Assembly (NCBI RefSeq): GCF_000719865.1
Contig: NZ_JOID01000007.1
Span: forward strand, 62,001 to 126,000
DNA length: 64,000 bases
Direction of reading: 5' to 3'
Source of the DNA: Streptomyces albus subsp. albus
Lineage (GTDB): Bacteria; Actinomycetota; Actinomycetes; Streptomycetales; Streptomycetaceae
Shown here: in pieces, positions 9,966 through 18,796 of the stretch
How positions within the stretch are numbered: the stretch's first letter is position 1
How the letters are laid out: each line of letters starts with the position of its first letter
Translations under genes and position numbers: made by a program
The notes under the pieces: model-generated
Told to the model about the DNA's origin: nothing
The model's database searches: none
What the model saw: only the letters and a program-made list of their open reading frames with translations

Positions 9966-10805
9966 GTGGGGAAGTTGATGCACCGCCGGGTGGGGAAGCT
10001 GTTGGCGGGTGCGGCCATCGCGGTGAGCGGTACGGCGATCGCGGTCGCCGTGACGCTGCCGGGCAGCGCGGGGGCCTCCGGCGGCCGGGAGACCGCCGGC
10101 GCGGAGACCGCCGCCGGCGCGGAGGAGAGGCCCGGCGCGGAGAGCGGCGAGGGGGCGAACGCGGCCGGCCGGCAGCCGGCGGGCGTGGTCGAGGAGCAGC
10201 CGCCCGTGGGCAAGCAGGGCGTGGGCCGGGACGGGCTGACGGCGGACGAGCTGAAGCGCGTGGAGCGCCTGGCCGTCACGCCGGGCATCCGCTCGGGCAG
10301 TGAGGACGTGGAGGGCGACCGGGGGCCGGAGATCCTCAGCACGGATCTCGCCGAGCTGAAGCCGTCGGAGGTCGACGACACGGCCCCGCCGCGCCGTGCG
10401 GAGGTGTCCTTCTACGACTACAAGGACGACCAGCTCGTCCTGCGGACGGTCAACCTGTCGACGGGGGAGGTCGAGAAGACCGAGACCCGCGAGGGCGAGC
10501 AGCCGCCGCCCACCCGCGCGGAGGCGACCGAGGCCGTCAGGGTGCTGCTGGCGGACCCGCTCGGCGCGGGGCTGAAGCAGGACTACAAGGCGGCCACCGG
10601 ACAGGCGCTCACCAAGCCGGAGCAGCTCACCACCACCGCGATGATCTACCGCGTGGACGAGGAGAACGCGGGCGCCGCCGGAGTCCGCGCCTGCGGCGAG
10701 CACCGCTGTGTCCGCCTCTTCACCAAGGTCACGGACGGCCCGTGGATCGACGTCCGGCATCTGGTGATCGACCTCAGCGCCGGCACCGCCGCCCGTCTCG
10801 GCTGA
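9966..10805 (+). CDS. Exported protein of unknown function, partner of the amine-oxidase-like protein
   Basis: A 279-residue protein with a signal peptide (Arg-rich start, hydrophobic LLAGAAIAVSGTAIAVAVTL, then GSAGA). A disordered Ala/Gly/Glu linker (about 40-90) follows, then an alpha/beta domain about 95-279 that resembles regulatory or propeptide-like domains. Two Cys (GVRACGEHRC) may form a disulfide. It lies 68 bp before the copper-amine-oxidase-like gene, and the pair probably form one exported complex; streptomycete annotations sometimes call such a neighbour a tyramine oxidase subunit, which I cannot confirm. The GTG at 9966 is chosen for GGGGAG 5 nt upstream. Confidence 0.65.
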   Translation: MGKLMHRRVGKLLAGAAIAVSGTAIAVAVTLPGSAGASGGRETAGAETAAGAEERPGAESGEGANAAGRQPAGVVEEQPPVGKQGVGRDGLTADELKRVERLAVTPGIRSGSEDVEGDRGPEILSTDLAELKPSEVDDTAPPRRAEVSFYDYKDDQLVLRTVNLSTGEVEKTETREGEQPPPTRAEATEAVRVLLADPLGAGLKQDYKAATGQALTKPEQLTTTAMIYRVDEENAGAAGVRACGEHRCVRLFTKVTDGPWIDVRHLVIDLSAGTAARLG

Positions 10806-10873
10806 CCGCCTCTCCCCCATGACTTCACCGGGTGCCCGACCAGCCCCGGCAGACCAGAAAGCAGTCATCACGC

Positions 10874-12166
10874 ATGTCGACACGACGAACCGGCATCGCC
10901 CGGAAGCGCGTCCGGGCGGCGCTCGCCCTGACGGCCCTCGTGGGCGGGGCCGCGGCCGCCGCCGGCCCGGTGGCCAACGCCGCCGGCAACGCCCCGCAGG
11001 CGCCCTCCGCGCCGCAGGCGGCGTCCTGCAGTGACGCCTACAAGATCGAGAAGAAGCTCACGGGCGGCACCACCTGGCGGATGTGCTGGCACTACACCAG
11101 CACGGCCGGCCTGGTCCTGGACAAGATCACCTACCAGCCGAAGGGCGAGCCGCAGCCGATACCCGTGCTCACCACGGCCAAGCTCGCCCAGATCCACGTC
11201 CCCTACGACGACGGCCGGGCCGAGTACGACGACCTCACCGGCTACTCCTTCGGCGCGGGTGTCGCGGACCTCGGCACGAAGGAGTGCCCGGGCGGCACCC
11301 TGAAGAAGGTCAAGCTGCCCGACCAGCCCGCCGTCAACGGCGTGTGCGTCACCACCCGCGCCCGGGGCCACGCCTACCGGCTGGCGTCCGACGACGGCAG
11401 CAGCGTGTCGACCGCCCAGGGCACGGACCTGCTCGTGTACACCGTCAACAAGGTCGCCTACTACGAGTACATCACCGAGTGGCGCTTCTCCGACGACGGC
11501 ACCATCTCCACCCAGGTCGGCGCGACCGGTGAGCTCTCCCCCGGCGACTACGACGCCGCCGACGGCTACGGCATGCCCCTCGGCAAGAACAGCCGGGACC
11601 GCGCCCTGAGTCACAGTCACAACGTATTCTGGCGGCTGAACTTCGGCCTCGACGGCTCCCCGAAGGCCAAGGTGGAGCAGCTCGACTCCACGACGACCCC
11701 GGTGGCCGGCGAAACCCCGCGCACCAAGACCAAGCGCACCACCGTCACCAAGGAGCTCGCGGGCAACACCGGGCCGCAGCGCTGGTGGCGCGTCGTCAGC
11801 ACCGCGGGCAAGAACAAGGACAACCACCCGCGCAGCTACGAACTCGTCCTCGGGCACAGCAACAAGTACCCCGGGCGCCCGTACACCAAGAAGGACGTCT
11901 TCTTCACGCAGTACGACGCCTGCGAGCAGTTCGCCAGCCACAACCGCTCCTGCCCGGGCAAGAGCGTCGACAAGTGGGTGAACGGCGAGACCCTGAAGCA
12001 CCCCATCACCTGGGTCAACGTGGGCTTCCACCACCACGCGCGGGACGAGGACCAGGCCCCGATGCCCGTCCACTGGCAGGGTTTCCAGATCGTGCCCCGT
12101 GACGTGACGGCGATGAGCCCGCTCACCCCGCCCGACTTCGCCGGCCACAACGGCGCCCCGCACTGA
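10874..12166 (+). CDS. Exported copper amine oxidase-like protein with altered active-site motif
   Basis: A 430-residue protein with a signal peptide (TRRTGIARKRVR then a hydrophobic core ending ANA) and one copper-amine-oxidase catalytic domain. Two Cu ligands are in SHSHNVFWRLNFGLDG, the third His in GFHHHARDEDQAPMPVHW, and GTISTQVGATGEL is also typical. The cofactor segment reads KVAYYEYITEW where active enzymes have [ST]-x-x-N-Y-[DE]-Y. The Tyr that would become topaquinone is kept, but Ser/Thr and Asn are replaced, and the usual Asp base in F-D-x-G appears as Gly (FGAG). It lacks the N-terminal domains of full-length enzymes. It may be a divergent oxidase or inactive. The ATG at 10874 is preferred because the signal peptide begins there. 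Confidence 0.75.
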   Translation: MSTRRTGIARKRVRAALALTALVGGAAAAAGPVANAAGNAPQAPSAPQAASCSDAYKIEKKLTGGTTWRMCWHYTSTAGLVLDKITYQPKGEPQPIPVLTTAKLAQIHVPYDDGRAEYDDLTGYSFGAGVADLGTKECPGGTLKKVKLPDQPAVNGVCVTTRARGHAYRLASDDGSSVSTAQGTDLLVYTVNKVAYYEYITEWRFSDDGTISTQVGATGELSPGDYDAADGYGMPLGKNSRDRALSHSHNVFWRLNFGLDGSPKAKVEQLDSTTTPVAGETPRTKTKRTTVTKELAGNTGPQRWWRVVSTAGKNKDNHPRSYELVLGHSNKYPGRPYTKKDVFFTQYDACEQFASHNRSCPGKSVDKWVNGETLKHPITWVNVGFHHHARDEDQAPMPVHWQGFQIVPRDVTAMSPLTPPDFAGHNGAPH

Positions 12167-12473
12167 CCCGCGGGGCCGCCGCGCCCCGGCCGGCGCCGTC
12201 CGGCCGCACCGACCGCCCCGGGTCCACCGGAAATCCCCCTTCCGGCGGGCCCGGGGCTTCGCCGTTCCGTTCCGGTTCGCCACCCTCCCTCCCCGTCCGC
12301 CCATGCCCGGCCCCTGACGCACCCCGCGTATCCGGGGGGATGGCGGCGTCCCGGGACCGGACAGTCAACCCGCCGACCGGCCAAGGTGGTTGAGCGAGCG
12401 GAATCGACAAGTCACCGGCCCGAACGGGGCTACGATTCCCCACACGATCGATCACCTGCTTGAAGGGGCGCAC
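12167..12473 (+). other. Intergenic stretch without recognised gene
   Basis: 307 bp between the amine-oxidase-like gene and the methyltransferase. The only structure I see is a TCAACC...GGTTGA dyad (12365-12393) about 80 bp upstream of the methyltransferase start, which could be an operator. Confidence 0.4.
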
Positions 12474-13331
12474 ATGGGCGGCAACATCCAATCCGGCGGA
12501 CCGACGCGGCCGGAGGGCACGGGCCGTGACCTGGGCCTGGACCGCCATCACAGCGCACGCATCTACGACTACTTCCTGGGCGGCAAGACCCACTACCCGC
12601 CGGACCGCGAGGTCGCCGAGAAGCTGCTCCAGGCCTTCCCCGGCTTCCGCACCGCGGCCCGCACCAACCGCTCCTTCATGCACCGGGCGGCCCGTTACCT
12701 CGCGGAACGCGGCATACGCCAGTTCCTCGACATCGGCACCGGCATACCCACCAGCCCCAATCTGCACGAGGTCGTGCAGGCCGTGGCTCCGGAGTCCCGG
12801 GTCGTCTACGCCGACAACGACCCGATCGTGCTCACCCACGCCCGCGGTCTGCTCACCAGCACCCCCGAGGGCCGCACCGCCTATGTCGAGGCGGACATCA
12901 CCGACCCGCGGTCGATCCTCGAATCGGCCGAACTGCGCGAGACCCTGGACCTGGAGCAGCCCGTCGCGCTGAGCCTGGTCGGTCTCTTCCACTACATCAC
13001 CGACGACCGGGACCCGCACGGCATCATCAAGCAGCTGCTGGAGCCGCTGGTCCCCGGCTCGTACCTGGTCTTCTCCCAGTGCACGCCGGACTTCGCCCCC
13101 GAGGAGTGGGAACAGGCCATCAACGTGTACAAGGCCGACGGCGGCAACGCCCAGGTGCGGAGCAAGGCGGAGGTGGAGCGGTTCTTCGCCGGGCTGGAGC
13201 TGGTGGAGCCGGGTCTGGAGGTGCCGCACCGCTGGCACCCGGACGAGGAGACGGAGGAGCTGGTGAAGCTGGGCGAGCTGACCGACGCGGCGGTCAGCCT
13301 GTGGGCCGGGGTGGCCGTCAAGCGCCGGTGA
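12474..13331 (+). CDS. SAM-dependent methyltransferase, DUF574 family
   Basis: A 285-residue protein of the actinobacterial DUF574 (Methyltransf_19) group. Landmarks are the opening HSARIYDYFLGGKTHYPPDRE, the SAM-binding FLDIGTGIPTSPNLHE and VYADNDPIVL. These families are very numerous in Streptomyces and their substrates are largely unknown. GAAGGGG precedes the ATG at 12474. The gene stands alone; a 14-bp terminator hairpin follows 35 bp after the stop. Confidence 0.92.
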   Translation: MGGNIQSGGPTRPEGTGRDLGLDRHHSARIYDYFLGGKTHYPPDREVAEKLLQAFPGFRTAARTNRSFMHRAARYLAERGIRQFLDIGTGIPTSPNLHEVVQAVAPESRVVYADNDPIVLTHARGLLTSTPEGRTAYVEADITDPRSILESAELRETLDLEQPVALSLVGLFHYITDDRDPHGIIKQLLEPLVPGSYLVFSQCTPDFAPEEWEQAINVYKADGGNAQVRSKAEVERFFAGLELVEPGLEVPHRWHPDEETEELVKLGELTDAAVSLWAGVAVKRR

Positions 13332-13366
13332 CGCCGCTCCGACCGGTCTACCTGACGGTCCGTCAT

Positions 13367-13402
13367 TCCGGTGGTGCGGAGGGGCGCTTCCGCACCACCG
13401 GA
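13367..13402. terminator. Terminator hairpin, 14-bp perfect stem
   Basis: TCCGGTGGTGCGGA (13367-13380) pairs perfectly with 13389-13402 around an 8-nt loop, downstream of the methyltransferase gene and upstream of the LysR gene. Confidence 0.75.
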
Positions 13403-13494
13403 CGAGCGGACCGGGAATGTCCCCCGGCGCGACCGGGTTACCCACCATCACGACGGGTGGACCGAGGGCCACCGCGGGGAGGGGACGGGAGCCC

Positions 13495-14403
13495 ATGAGC
13501 AGCCTTCGCCAGTTCGAATACGCCCTGGCCATTGCCGAGCAGGGCTCGGTGACGGCGGCGGCGGAGCTGCTCCACGTCGCCCAGCCGTCGGTGTCCCAGC
13601 AGATCCGCGGCCTGGAACGGGAACTCGGCGTGACGCTGTTCACCCGCACGCCGGCCGGGCTGGTGCCCACCGCGGTCGGCCGCGCGTTCCTGCGGGACGC
13701 CGAGGTCGCGGTGCGGGCGGCGCGGCGGGCGAAGGCGACGGCGCGGGCCGGTGCCGACGAGCCGGGGGGCGAGCTGGTGGTCGCGGCGCAGATGGGACTG
13801 GGCACGCGGCAACTGCCGGGCGCACTGGGCGCCTTGCGCCGCCGCTTCCCGCGGCTGGAGATCACCGTGTTCGAGGAGGCGAACCCCGCCGAGCTGGAGC
13901 GGCTGGCACGCCGGGGGGTGGTGGACCTCGGCCTGCTGGCGGGGCCGTGCGGGGAAGGCGGCCTGTACGAGGGCCACCACCTGGGCGACGAGGAGTTCGT
14001 CGTGGTGCTGGGTCCCGAGCACGCGCAGCTCGCCGCGGACCGGGTGGAGCTGCGCGAGGTGGCGCGGGAGCCGTGGATCAGGTTCGACCACGGCAGCGCG
14101 CTCGACGGCGTGCTGCGGGACGTGCTGCGGGACAACGCGCTGGCCCCGACCACGGTCGCCCGCGTCTCCCAGACGGCGACGGCGGTGCGCTGGGCCTCCC
14201 ACGGGCTGGGGGTGACCCTCGTTCCGACCTCCGCGGTGCCTCCCGGGTTCGAGCACCTCACGCGTCCCGTCCTTCCCGCCGTCTCGATGCCCGCCGTCGC
14301 CGCGATCCGGCCCGGTGCGGGGCCGGCGGAAATGGCCCTGCTCGCATTCCTGCGTCAGGAGACCTGGCACCACACCGGCTTTCTCCGGTCACGGGTGGGG
14401 TGA
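13495..14403 (+). CDS. LysR-family transcriptional regulator
   Basis: A 302-residue LysR-type regulator. The winged HTH covers residues 1-60 (LRQFEYALAIAEQGSVTAAAELLHVAQPSVSQQI) and the effector domain 88-295 has the type-2 periplasmic-binding fold. It is convergent with the SDR pseudogene and intact SDR, a common pairing, and may control the SDR promoter at about 15.6 kb, where a long dyad with a T-N11-A core occurs. The ATG at 13495 has GGGAG upstream. Confidence 0.92.
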   Translation: MSSLRQFEYALAIAEQGSVTAAAELLHVAQPSVSQQIRGLERELGVTLFTRTPAGLVPTAVGRAFLRDAEVAVRAARRAKATARAGADEPGGELVVAAQMGLGTRQLPGALGALRRRFPRLEITVFEEANPAELERLARRGVVDLGLLAGPCGEGGLYEGHHLGDEEFVVVLGPEHAQLAADRVELREVAREPWIRFDHGSALDGVLRDVLRDNALAPTTVARVSQTATAVRWASHGLGVTLVPTSAVPPGFEHLTRPVLPAVSMPAVAAIRPGAGPAEMALLAFLRQETWHHTGFLRSRVG

Positions 14404-14420
14404 CCGCCCGGGGGCACCGC

Positions 14421-14735
14421 TCACAACTGGGTGATGCCCCCGTCGACCACCAATTCGGCGCCCGTGGTGTACGTGGCGTCGAAGGCCAGGAATGCCACCG
14501 CCCTGGCGACTTCTTCCGGTGTTCCGAAACGTCGCATGGGATTTTCCGCGACCCTTTCCGCCTTGAACCGGTCCGCGGCCTCCTTGGTCATCGTGGTCTC
14601 CAGGATTCCCGTGTCGACGGGACCGGGGCTGACCGCGTTGACCCGGATTCCCCGCGGGAGAAGCTCGCGGGAGAGGCTGCGGGCCATGGAGCGCAGCGCT
14701 GCCTTGCCGGCCGCGTAGACGCCGGCCTCCTGTCC
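14421..14735 (-). pseudogene. 5'-truncated short-chain dehydrogenase/reductase
   Basis: The open frame begins at a TGA (14736-14738) and shows only the C-terminal third of an SDR: the catalytic Y-A-A-G-K, then LSRELLPRGIRVNAVSPGPVDTGI, RRFGTPEEVARAVAFLAFDAT and the ending VVDGGITQL. The nucleotide-binding TGxxxGIG and NNAG parts are missing. The remnant sits just after the stop of a complete SDR on the same strand, so deletion or recombination between two adjacent SDR genes is likely. An internal ATG (14687) could give an 88-residue product without the catalytic Tyr. Confidence 0.8.
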
Positions 14736-14773
14736 TCACGTCTTCGTCCGGGCCTCGTTCCGTTTCGCCGGCG

Positions 14774-15544
14774 TCATCCCGCGGGGAATTCGCCGCCGTC
14801 CACGGTGAGGTTCCTTCCGGTCAGCCAGCTCGCCCGGTCCGATACGAGGAACAGCACCGCGTTGGCGATGTCGTCGGGCCGGCCGTCGCGTCCCAGCGGA
14901 GGGGCGGTGTTGTCCTGGCCCGGCCCCTCCCGCAGGCTCGCCCACTGCTTCCGCGTCGCCTCGCCGCCGGGGGTGGCGGTCCTGCCGGGAGACACCGCGT
15001 TGACGCGGACTCCGAACGGGGCCAGTTCCAGGGCCAGTCCCCGGCTGTAGTTCTCCAGCGCCGCCTTCGCCGCCGTGTAGTGCAGGAACGGTGGTGCCGA
15101 GGTGGTGACGGCGGCCGTGGAGACGTGCACGACCGCACCCGAACGCCGTGCGCGCATCCCCGGGGTCAGCAGCGAGTCCAGCCGCACCGACGCCAGGTAG
15201 TTCAGGTCCAGCTGGTCCTGCCACTCCTCGTCGGGGATGGCCAGGGCGTTCGGGAACGGCCGCGCTCCGCCCGCGTTGTTGACCAGGATGTCCACCCCGC
15301 CGAGGGCCTCCTGCGCTGCCTCGGCGACGGCCTGCGCTCCGGCCCGTGTCCGCAGGTCGGCCGCGACGAAGACGGCGCCTTCCGGCACCGTGCCGGTCCC
15401 GGACCTCGCGGTGGTGAGGACCTCGGCTCCCGCGTCCAGGAATTGCCGCACGACCGCTGCTCCGATTCCGCGAGAACCTCCCGTGACCAGGGCCCGCTTT
15501 CCCGCGAGCTCCCGTATTTCCGATCCGTTGTCCCCTGTGGTCAT
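14774..15544 (-). CDS. Short-chain dehydrogenase/reductase
   Basis: A 256-residue classical SDR: TGGSRGIGAA (cofactor loop), NNAGGARPF, catalytic Y-T-A-A-K, and RVNAVSPGRTATPGG. The ending LTVDGGEFPAG is typical of 3-oxoacyl-ACP-reductase-like members. The substrate is unknown. AAAGGACC precedes the ATG. A truncated second SDR follows directly, and a LysR gene lies convergent beyond that. A 29-bp perfect dyad lies about 160 bp upstream of the start. Confidence 0.92.
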   Translation of the reverse strand: MTTGDNGSEIRELAGKRALVTGGSRGIGAAVVRQFLDAGAEVLTTARSGTGTVPEGAVFVAADLRTRAGAQAVAEAAQEALGGVDILVNNAGGARPFPNALAIPDEEWQDQLDLNYLASVRLDSLLTPGMRARRSGAVVHVSTAAVTTSAPPFLHYTAAKAALENYSRGLALELAPFGVRVNAVSPGRTATPGGEATRKQWASLREGPGQDNTAPPLGRDGRPDDIANAVLFLVSDRASWLTGRNLTVDGGEFPAG

Positions 15545-15702
15545 GCCACCGGTCCTTTCTGGTGCGTATGCGGTGCCGCTCGACGGAGGAAAGGGGCTGA
15601 GTGCGCGGAGCGCGCATCCTCGGAGATATCGCGATGAGCGCCTCGTCGAGCTGTTTCACGCTACGTGCGGAAATCAACGAAGGGCAAAGACGAAATACCA
15701 GC

Positions 15703-15731
15703 GGGCGCCATAGGGAATTCCTATGGCGCCC
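15703..15731. promoter_or_regulatory. Perfect 29-bp dyad upstream of the SDR gene
   Basis: The 12-bp arms GGGCGCCATAGG (15703-15714) and CCTATGGCGCCC (15720-15731) flank GAATT. The core TAGGGAATTCCTA fits the T-N11-A pattern of LysR-type sites. It could also be a TetR-type operator or a terminator of an unseen transcript. No gene next to it needs a terminator there, so I favour an operator. Confidence 0.5.
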
Positions 15732-16125
15732 CGGCCTTCTCCCCCCACGTCCGGCGCGGAAGGGCGTCGCGTCCCGGACGGCGGCGCCCGGCCCGCGCGG
15801 GATCCGGCGGACGGCGCACCGGGCCGGGAGTGCCCCGGCCCTCGCCGGGGCGTACGTCGTCCAGACCGGCACGGGGCGGGCGCGAGGGAGCCCGGGCCGT
15901 GTTCTCCGGGCCGATGGCCGGGGCGGGCGGGAGAAGCGGCTCCGCGAGACCGGCGGCGCGACCAAGGGGATGAGGGGACCCTCCCCGCGGGTGCGCCGGT
16001 CGGCGGCGAGGCCGAAGCCGGCGGGCAGCCCACGGCACCCGGCGCCCGTCCGGCGATCCGCTCACACCCGCGCGCCGGCTCCTCGGCCGGCCGCCACCGG
16101 CCCCTCAAACCGTCCGGAATGTTTC
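15732..16125. other. Long intergenic stretch without recognised gene
   Basis: Part of the 971-bp gap between the SDR and the xylanase genes. The open frames here have arginine/proline-rich translations typical of random high-GC sequence, and none has a Shine-Dalgarno site with family resemblance. I see no RNA gene. Confidence 0.5.
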
Positions 16126-16137
16126 CGAAAATTTTCG
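16126..16137. promoter_or_regulatory. CGAAAATTTTCG dyad upstream of the xylanase gene
   Basis: A perfect 12-bp palindrome, overlapping a second one (TTTCCGAAA). CGAA...TTCG elements are known in streptomycete xylanase promoters as repressor sites. A similar CGAAAGTTTCG lies at 30751-30761 in the GH43 promoter region. Confidence 0.55.
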
Positions 16138-16260
16138 ATGACCAGGACCCGGAAGCTGATCACTGAGCGGGCATCATGTTCACCACCGTCACCATCGAGC
16201 ACACCATCAGAGCCCTGAGCAGGTATAACACTGACGGCCGAACTCCCCTACCAGGGCAGC

Positions 16261-16316
16261 GTTTCCGCAATGCTTCCGGAAACTGTTGACAACGTGACAG
16301 GTCGGCTCAACACTAT
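16261..16316 (+). promoter_or_regulatory. Xylanase promoter candidate with overlapping dyad
   Basis: The dyad GTTTCCG-N9-CGGAAAC (16261-16283) lies right next to TTGACA (16286-16291), with a -10-like CACTAT at 16311 (spacing 19, longer than ideal). A regulator on the dyad would block the -35 region. The implied leader is about 190 nt. Confidence 0.4.
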
Positions 16317-16515
16317 CGGCATCGACGGGCCCGACCCCGCCGATCCGGTTCACCCGTGCGGCCCGGCCCCCCCGGTTCGCCGACCGCAGGACGACCGGCC
16401 GAGCCCGCGCGAGCCGTCCGACCCCGGCGCGCGCGGCCGGCGCCGCCCGGCCACCGAAGGCCCGCCGGGTCGTATCACCCTGCCTGGCCTCCGCCAGCCC
16501 CCACCAGGAGGAATC

Positions 16516-17208
16516 ATGCACAAGGACGACACCCCCGCCCGCCGGCTCAGCCGCAGGGGCTTCATCGGCGGCACCGGCGCCCTGGCGCTGGCCACGTCCG
16601 GACTGATCCTGCCCGGCACCGCCCACGCCCGGGCCGCGCAGACCATCACCACCAACCAGACCGGCAACCACAACGGCTACTACTTCTCGTTCTGGACCGA
16701 CGCCAACAACACCGTCTCCATGACCATGGGCGGCGGCGGCCAGTACAGCGTCCAGTGGAGCAACACCGGCAACTTCGTCTGCGGCAAGGGCTGGAGCAAC
16801 GGCAGCCGCCGCACGGTGTCGTACTCGGGCAGCTTCAACCCGTCGGGCAACGGCTACCTGTGCCTCTACGGCTGGACCTCGAACCCGCTCGTCGAGTACT
16901 ACATCGTCGACAACTGGGGCACCTACCGGCCCACCGGTGAGCACCGGGGCACCGTCAGCACCGACGGCGGCACGTACGACATCTACAAGACGACGCGGTA
17001 CAACGCCCCGTCCGTCGAGGGCACCAAGACCTTCGACCAGTACTGGAGCGTGCGGCAGCAGAAGAAGACCGGCGGAACCATCACCACCGGCAACCACTTC
17101 GACGCCTGGTCCCGCGCCGGCATGCAGATGGGCAGCTTCAACTACTACATGATCATGGCGACCGAGGGCTACCAGAGCAGCGGCAACTCCAACATCACCG
17201 TGAACTGA
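16516..17208 (+). CDS. xlnC: GH11 endo-1,4-beta-xylanase, Tat-exported (XlnC-like)
   Basis: A 230-residue secreted xylanase made of one GH11 jelly-roll domain and no carbohydrate-binding module. The nucleophile is Glu127 ([10 protein letters not shown]) and the acid/base Glu217 ([12 protein letters not shown]). The signal has the twin-arginine motif [18 protein letters not shown] and cleavage near AHA-RA, as in Streptomyces lividans XlnC, which is exported folded by Tat. It cuts xylan chains outside the cell. AGGAGG lies before the ATG at 16516. The promoter region holds CGAAAATTTTCG and a GTTTCCG dyad, and a terminator follows the gene. Confidence 0.95.
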   Translation: MHKDDTPARRLSRRGFIGGTGALALATSGLILPGTAHARAAQTITTNQTGNHNGYYFSFWTDANNTVSMTMGGGGQYSVQWSNTGNFVCGKGWSNGSRRTVSYSGSFNPSGNGYLCLYGWTSNPLVEYYIVDNWGTYRPTGEHRGTVSTDGGTYDIYKTTRYNAPSVEGTKTFDQYWSVRQQKKTGGTITTGNHFDAWSRAGMQMGSFNYYMIMATEGYQSSGNSNITVN

Positions 17209-17260
17209 CCGCCGTTCCGGCGAGCCGGCCCCCGGACAGCACCACCTCCGTACCGCACCT

Positions 17261-17293
17261 GTGGCGCGGCGGCCCATCCGGCCGTCGCGCCAC
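17261..17293. terminator. Terminator hairpin after the xylanase gene
   Basis: A 14-bp stem with one G-U pair (17261-17274 with 17280-17293) and a 5-nt loop, 52 bp past the xylanase stop. Confidence 0.7.
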
Positions 17294-17388
17294 ACCGCGT
17301 TCCGGCGTCCCGCTCCGGAGCCCACCCCGCGCCCGCTCAGGGTCCCGGAACGACACGCACGGGACTCTCCGGGAGCGGCCGGACCCTC

Positions 17389-17418
17389 TTGCCGAACCCC
17401 CTGGACCATGGCTAGCGT
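17389..17418 (+). promoter_or_regulatory. Housekeeping-type promoter of the sugar ABC operon
   Basis: TTGCCG (17389-17394), an 18-bp spacer and TAGCGT (17413-17418) match the streptomycete TTGAC-/TAG--T pattern, about 100 bp before the binding-protein start. A small TCGC-N6-GCGA repeat lies downstream in the leader. Confidence 0.5.
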
Positions 17419-17517
17419 CCCGCACCACAACGGCAGTACCGCACCACGGCACCCTGGCGACACACCCCAACGCCGTTCGCACACAAGCGAGTTGAGCCGC
17501 TACAGACGGGACGTCAC

Positions 17518-18780
17518 ATGCCGGCCATCAGCAGCAGAGAGTGGGACCGCCGCGATCTTCTCCGCGCCGCCGGAGGGATCGCCGCCCTGGGCGCGCTGTC
17601 CGCCTGCGGCTCCAACACCGGGCGCGGCGGCGGGGGATCGGGCCGGTCGCTCAAGCAGATGTACCACGCCTACGGCGAGCCGGGCACGCAGCAGGCCGCC
17701 CAGAAGTTCGCCAAGGCCTACCGGGACGCCGACGTGTCGGTGCAGTGGATACCGGGCGAGTACGAGAAGAAGCTGTTCACCGCGCTGCTGTCCTCCGACG
17801 GGCCGGATGTCTTCGAGTTCCACCCGCAGATCCACATGGCGCACGAGCGGCAGATCGTGCCGCTCGACGACATCCTCGAAGACGCCAAGGACGACTTCAA
17901 CGAGGCGGACATCACCTCCCACACCATCGACGGCAAGGTCTACGGCGTGCGGATGATCGACGATCCGCAGTTCCTCTACTACCGCAAGTCCTTACTGGAC
18001 AAGGCCGGAATCGAGCCGCCGGACACCCTCGACGCGCTGATCGAGGCGGCCGAGAAGCTCACCACGGACAAGGTGAAGGGCCTCTACCTCGGGCAGACCC
18101 TGCAGCCGATCCAGAGTCCGCTGATCTGGTCCACCGGCGCCGAACTCCTCACCCCGGACAACGAGATCGCGTACCACACCGACGAGGTGGCCGAGGCGCT
18201 GCGCAAGCTGCGTCGGCTGTACGCGGGCAAGGCGCTGCTCAAGGGGGCGCCCACCGAGCACTGGGACCCGGCCTCCTTCAACCAGGGCCTGTGCGCGATG
18301 CAGTGGTGCGGCATGTGGGCGATGCCGCAGATCCTGGAGGCGCACGGCGACGACGTCGGCATCATCCCGTGGCCCTCGTCCGGCGGTCCGCAGGGCCGGC
18401 CGGCGGTCTACAACGGCGGCTGGTCGGCCTTCGTCTCGGCGAAGGCGAAGGACGTCGACGCGGCCAAGGCCTTCGTGAAGTGGCTGTGGATCGACCAGAA
18501 GGAATTCCAGCGCGAGTGGTGCCTGGACTACGGCTTCCACATCCCGCCGCGGAAGTCGGTGGCCGCCGGCGCCGAGGAGCTCAAGTCCGGGCTGGCGGCG
18601 GAAGGGGTCGAGCTCTTCAACAGCGCCGGCATCTTCGACAATCCGTCCTGGACCCAGTCGATGATCACCACCCTCACCGATGTCATGGCCAACGCCGTCC
18701 GGGACGATGCCGATCCGGAGGCCGAACTCGACAAGGCGGACCGGAAGATCCGGCGCGAGCTCGACAAGATCTTCGGCTGA
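17518..18780 (+). CDS. Sugar ABC transporter substrate-binding lipoprotein
   Basis: A 420-residue extracellular binding protein of family 1 (MalE-like). The signal holds a twin arginine (WDRRDLLRAAGG) and a lipobox LSAC, so it is probably a Tat-exported lipoprotein. The mature part has the two-lobe fold with FEFHPQ, MIDDPQFLYYRKSLLDKAGI and the Trp-rich AMQWCGMWAMP. It starts a four-gene operon with two permeases and a GH2 beta-galactosidase, so a beta-galactoside oligosaccharide is the likely ligand. No ATPase gene is present; streptomycetes commonly use the shared MsiK ATPase. Confidence 0.92.
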   Translation: MPAISSREWDRRDLLRAAGGIAALGALSACGSNTGRGGGGSGRSLKQMYHAYGEPGTQQAAQKFAKAYRDADVSVQWIPGEYEKKLFTALLSSDGPDVFEFHPQIHMAHERQIVPLDDILEDAKDDFNEADITSHTIDGKVYGVRMIDDPQFLYYRKSLLDKAGIEPPDTLDALIEAAEKLTTDKVKGLYLGQTLQPIQSPLIWSTGAELLTPDNEIAYHTDEVAEALRKLRRLYAGKALLKGAPTEHWDPASFNQGLCAMQWCGMWAMPQILEAHGDDVGIIPWPSSGGPQGRPAVYNGGWSAFVSAKAKDVDAAKAFVKWLWIDQKEFQREWCLDYGFHIPPRKSVAAGAEELKSGLAAEGVELFNSAGIFDNPSWTQSMITTLTDVMANAVRDDADPEAELDKADRKIRRELDKIFG

Positions 18781-18796
18781 GGGCGGGGCCACCACC

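Noticed and set aside
12123..14261. A 712-codon minus-strand frame across the methyltransferase and LysR genes
   Set aside because: Both genes on the plus strand are well-supported families with ribosome sites; the long frame has no recognisable domain.
15601..16218. A 205-codon plus-strand frame between the SDR and xylanase genes
   Set aside because: It has no ribosome site and an Arg/Pro-rich random-looking translation, and it overlaps the 29-bp dyad and the xylanase regulatory dyad.
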